8,837 bases of DNA, from positions 5,259 to 14,095 of the forward strand of contig PLSZ01000458.1 of the NCBI GenBank assembly GCA_003164305.1. Reading direction: 5' to 3'. Source of the DNA: Acetobacteraceae bacterium (GTDB taxonomy: Bacteria; Pseudomonadota; Alphaproteobacteria; Acetobacterales; Acetobacteraceae). The notes beneath the pieces were generated by a model. That model saw only the letters and a list, made by a program, of their open reading frames with translations, did not search any database and had not been told where the DNA came from. Shown here piece after piece: positions 6,096-8,837 of the stretch; positions within the stretch are counted from its first letter, which is position 1, and every line of letters starts with the position of its first letter. The position numbers were made by a program, and so were the translations under genes.

Positions 6096-7187
6096 TCATT
6101 CCGGCCCAGGAATAACTTCCAACGTCCAGACGCCAGTCCGAAGCCGGGAAGCACGCGCCGCGCGTTCCCGCCATCTTCGGTACCGCGCCCGCGGCCAGGC
6201 CTGCGCCGGATACTCTACCGTCCGCGAAATCCCCCACGCCGCCACGATCGCCAGCGCGGCGGTCAGTAACGCCGCGGCATCCGGTGTCACGCCCACCGCT
6301 TCCAACCGCGCGATCACCGGAAATCCCATCTCCTGATGCAACAAATAAAGCGGGTACAAAATCCGGCCCAGAAAAACCAACGGTGCCAGCAGCGACATCG
6401 GCAACGGCCGTATCGCCAGCCACACCGCCACCGCGCCCCCCCAACCATCCCCACATACCCCATCCTGGGCAGCGGGTTCAGTACCGGCGGCCGCCGAACA
6501 GCGTCAGCGCGAAGGCCAGCCACAGCACCGCCCAGGACGCGATAGTCGCGCGGCCGGTGTAGTGGCGGGACAACATGATGCCGATCACGAACAACTGGCA
6601 GAACGGCGCGGCGGTCAGTTGCACGAGCGCGAGGCTGTACCGGTCGGCGCCGCCAAATCGTAACGCGAGACAAACGCACAGCCAGATCGCGCAACTCAGT
6701 TCCGGCCCGCGGGGACGCACGCCGAAAAACACGCAACCCGCGAGCCCGTAAAACGCCAGTTCGTACAACAGCGACCAGTACGACCCATCGATCGGACTCG
6801 TATCGAACAATGCCGGTGCCATGCTGAGGTTCGCCAGGATCGAGCCGGCATCCTGGTAACCGAAACCGCCCAACGCCTCGCTCACCAGCACCGTCAGAAT
6901 CAGCGACGCCAGAAACGCCGGATAAAGTCGCGCGAAACGGCACACCAGGAAATCCGCCAGCATCCGGCCGCGCTCAAGCGTGACAGAGATGACGAAACCG
7001 CTGATGATGAAGAACAGCCGACCCCGTAATTGCCATGCGGGACGATCAGACTGACGCCGGGCGACGGGTGCCCGCCCATGACCTGGCTGTACCAATAAAT
7101 ATATTGGCACGCAATCACTCTGACCGCCGCCAGGCCGCGCAGCGCGTCCAGGCCCGCCAGCCTGTGGGAGGCCGTGACGTCGTTCAC
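6096..7187 (-). pseudogene. OafA-like acyltransferase-3 family gene, split by three frame breaks
   Basis: Members of this family are integral membrane acyltransferases that O-acetylate surface polysaccharides or lipids. Joining three frames gives about 364 residues, a normal length. The N-terminal piece (from a probable GTG at 7187) has RLAGLDALRGLAAV and ends at HGNYGV. The middle piece, from about 7020 to 6481, has LFFIISGFVIS, RLYPAFLA and DGSYWSLLYELAFYG. The C-terminal piece, from about 6440 to 6096, has FLGRILYPLYLLHQE and ISRTVEYPAQ. The breaks are near 7020 (a two-base codon between YGV and LFF), near 6480 (an immediate TGA after GGRRY) and at the C7 run 6436-6442; each looks like one missing base. 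The family's R-x10-H motif reads R-x10-Q, so the catalytic His is absent. It is either a decaying gene or an intact gene with sequence errors; the missing His favours decay. The start codon lacks a clear Shine-Dalgarno sequence. Confidence 0.82.
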
Positions 7188-7374
7188 CAGCCGCGCCGGA
7201 TGTCCGCCATCTCGTGACTTTCGCGCAATTCCGCTGCGTCCTGGTAACAAGATGCGTGCCGCGGCCAAATAAACCACGCGGCGGACTGGCCGCTGTAACG
7301 GCCTCGACACGTTGAGGCGGCGATACGGCCCTCCACCATCACCCCACCGATCGCACGAAGGGACCCAGGCGGGT
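7188..7374. promoter_or_regulatory. Divergent intergenic region between acyltransferase and membrane protein genes
   Basis: These 187 bases separate two divergent reading frames and so should hold both promoters, but I find no convincing -35/-10 pair. Two small symmetric elements are visible: GGCCG (7288-7292) with CGGCC (7299-7303), and an imperfect palindrome at 7302-7317 with CCTC/GAGG ends, in which 12 of 16 positions are symmetric. Either could be an operator or chance in GC-rich DNA. If the rightward gene starts at the alternative TTG at 7312, the region shrinks to 124 bases. Confidence 0.3.
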
Positions 7375-8837
7375 TTGAGCATCGCGACCACGCGTCCGAC
7401 AGCGTCCTGGATTGGGCGCGTCGCCGAGACAGCCTACACTCACGCGCCCCTGGCCGTGTCGCCGGTGCCTTGCGTGTTCCTCAGCCTGTTGCTGTGGAAC
7501 CGGCCGGACGTGCTGATCTCCTCGGACTCGCTGTTCCCGGCCGAGTTCGTCTGGAACGCGCTGCACCGGGCCGATCCATGGACCGGCTGGCAACTGCCGC
7601 ACATCCCCAGCTTTGTCCCCGATCTGTTGCTGAACGGCGTCGTGCAGGCCGCGACCGGAGACTGGCGTCTGGCGATGGCGGTCTGGGTGTTCGTGACCCT
7701 CGTCTGGCTGACGGCGATTGGAAGCTGGCTCACCGCGCGCCTCGCTGGCGCGGGCGGCGCCGCGGCGACGATCGCCGTCGCGGCGTTATTGCCGCTGGTG
7801 ATGGGCGCGGCGTTGATCGAGCAGGGCCACATCTGGCGACCCTGGCTCCTGATCCTGGTGCCGTACACACATGGCGGGCCGTTTCTCCTGGCGCTCAGCG
7901 TGGCGGCGTTGGCCCACCAGTCGTTGCGAAGCCCAATCACCGGCAGGCTGGCTGTCCTGGCTTTGCTGTCCTGCGCCGCCAGCCTGTCCGATCAACTCTG
8001 CCTGTTCAGCCTGGTGGCCCCGCTCGTCGCCGCCATCGCCGGCGCGCTGCTGATGCGGCGGATAGCCCAGGGACCAGCGCCGCGCGTGCTTGCCGCGGTC
8101 GTCGTGGGGGGCCGCGATCGGCGCCAACCTGGACCGGATGCTGTACCGCCAGGCGATGCCCAAACCCTCGGTCGCGGACATGCTGGCGCACGCGCATCGC
8201 TTCCTGACCGGGCCCGGCCAGCACACCCTGATGCCGCTGCTGCTGCTCGTCGCGCTGCTGGCGCCAGGCATCGCGGTGTGGCGCCGCGGCCCGCGAGGCT
8301 TCCTCGGCGATTTCTGGCCTGTCTTCGCGGCGACCAGCGCGATCGGCTCATTGGCCCTGACCATGGCGATGTATCTCGACACATGGTCGTACCGCTACGC
8401 GTTGCCTTTGCTCTGGTGGAGCTTCTTCCAGGTCGCCGCGCTATTGTCCGAGGCGCTCGGCCGTTATCCCGCGGCGCGTCCGGCCGCCGCGCCTGGCGCC
8501 TGTCTGCTGCTGTGGTTGCTGGTGCGGCAAATGTGGACCTCGCCGGTGCCGCGCCTGTTCGATTGGACCACGCCGCTCGCCACCTGCCTGGAACAGGAGG
8601 GTCCGCGCGCCGGCCTCGCCGATTACTGGCTGGCGCACCAGACCAGCGCGGCGACCGGCTGGCGGCTACAGATCGACCCGATCTTCGACACCGGTGAGGC
8701 GCGCGTCTGGGGCAATAACCGAATGTGGTTCACCCACGACATCCACGACGACACGCGGCGGCCCTCGTACCGCTTCGTCGTGATGGATCGGCTGGCGCCG
8801 GACGGAATCGCGCGGGCGTACGGGCAACCGGACCGGG
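7375..8837 (+). pseudogene. Multi-spanning membrane protein, frame broken at a G6 run and cut by window edge
   Basis: I do not recognise this protein firmly; it resembles GT-C-type glycosyltransferases or similar polytopic envelope proteins of unknown function. The first frame runs from TTG 7375 (or TTG 7312; no ATG is available) to about 8106. It has hydrophobic segments near residues 24-41, 97-120, 125-145, 155-180 and 190-225 and a periplasmic-looking loop SSDSLFPAEFVWNALH. The homologous reading then continues in another frame from about 8109 (GAAIGANLDRMLYRQAMPKP) to the window end without a stop. This part has four more hydrophobic segments and a soluble tail containing LADYWLAHQ and ARVWGNNRMWF. 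The switch lies at G6 (8106-8111): one G fewer would restore one continuous frame of at least 487 residues. The first frame otherwise runs on to a chance stop at 8697 with a non-membrane, Arg/Pro-rich tail, which supports the frame break. It may be intact in the living cell. Confidence 0.65.

Noticed and set aside
8109..8697. Tail of the first membrane-protein frame after 8109 as genuine protein
   Set aside because: It is Arg/Pro/Gly-rich without membrane segments, while the alternative frame gives hydrophobic helices and a plausible soluble domain.

Overview
The window is GC-rich (roughly 60-68% G+C in most stretches I counted). It is compact bacterial chromosome, with ATGA/GTGA gene overlaps and short spacers. 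The gene content fits an aerobic proteobacterium. My best guess is an alphaproteobacterium of the Rhodospirillales/Acetobacteraceae type, but this rests on general resemblance of the proteins and not on any marker gene.

Region 1 (1-5403) is an aromatic catabolism locus. A MarR-type regulator, cut by the left edge, reads leftward from a 77-bp shared promoter region. Four genes read rightward: homogentisate 1,2-dioxygenase (hmgA), fumarylacetoacetase (fahA, overlapping hmgA by ATGA), a cytosine-deaminase-like amidohydrolase, and a mandelate racemase/muconate lactonizing enzyme-family protein of the enolase superfamily. The spacing (4-bp overlap, then 41 and 16 bp gaps) suggests one transcript. 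HmgA and FahA are the ring-opening and final hydrolysis steps of tyrosine/phenylalanine/homogentisate breakdown. The middle enzyme, maleylacetoacetate isomerase, is not in the window. The last two enzymes do not belong to the classical pathway, and both carry changes at canonical active-site positions. Their linkage to homogentisate is the most interesting biochemical puzzle here.

Region 2 (5404-6067) holds a type II toxin-antitoxin pair: a ribbon-helix-helix-type antitoxin followed by a MazF/PemK-family toxin with a GTGA overlap. It is preceded by a perfect 18-bp inverted repeat with an 8-nt loop, ending 7 nt before the antitoxin start. This could be the autoregulatory operator, a factor-dependent or bidirectional terminator for the upstream operon, or both.

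Region 3 (6068-8837) looks like cell-surface or envelope genes. A leftward acyltransferase-3 (OafA-like) gene is full length but split over several frames; three apparent one-base deletions would be needed to join it, and the conserved His of the R-x10-H motif is Gln. Divergent from it is a large multi-spanning membrane protein, also with one frame break at a G6 run, which continues off the right edge. The clustering of frame breaks in this third means either real decay or uncorrected sequence indels; the sequence alone cannot decide. No RNA genes, CRISPR arrays or insertion sequences were seen.
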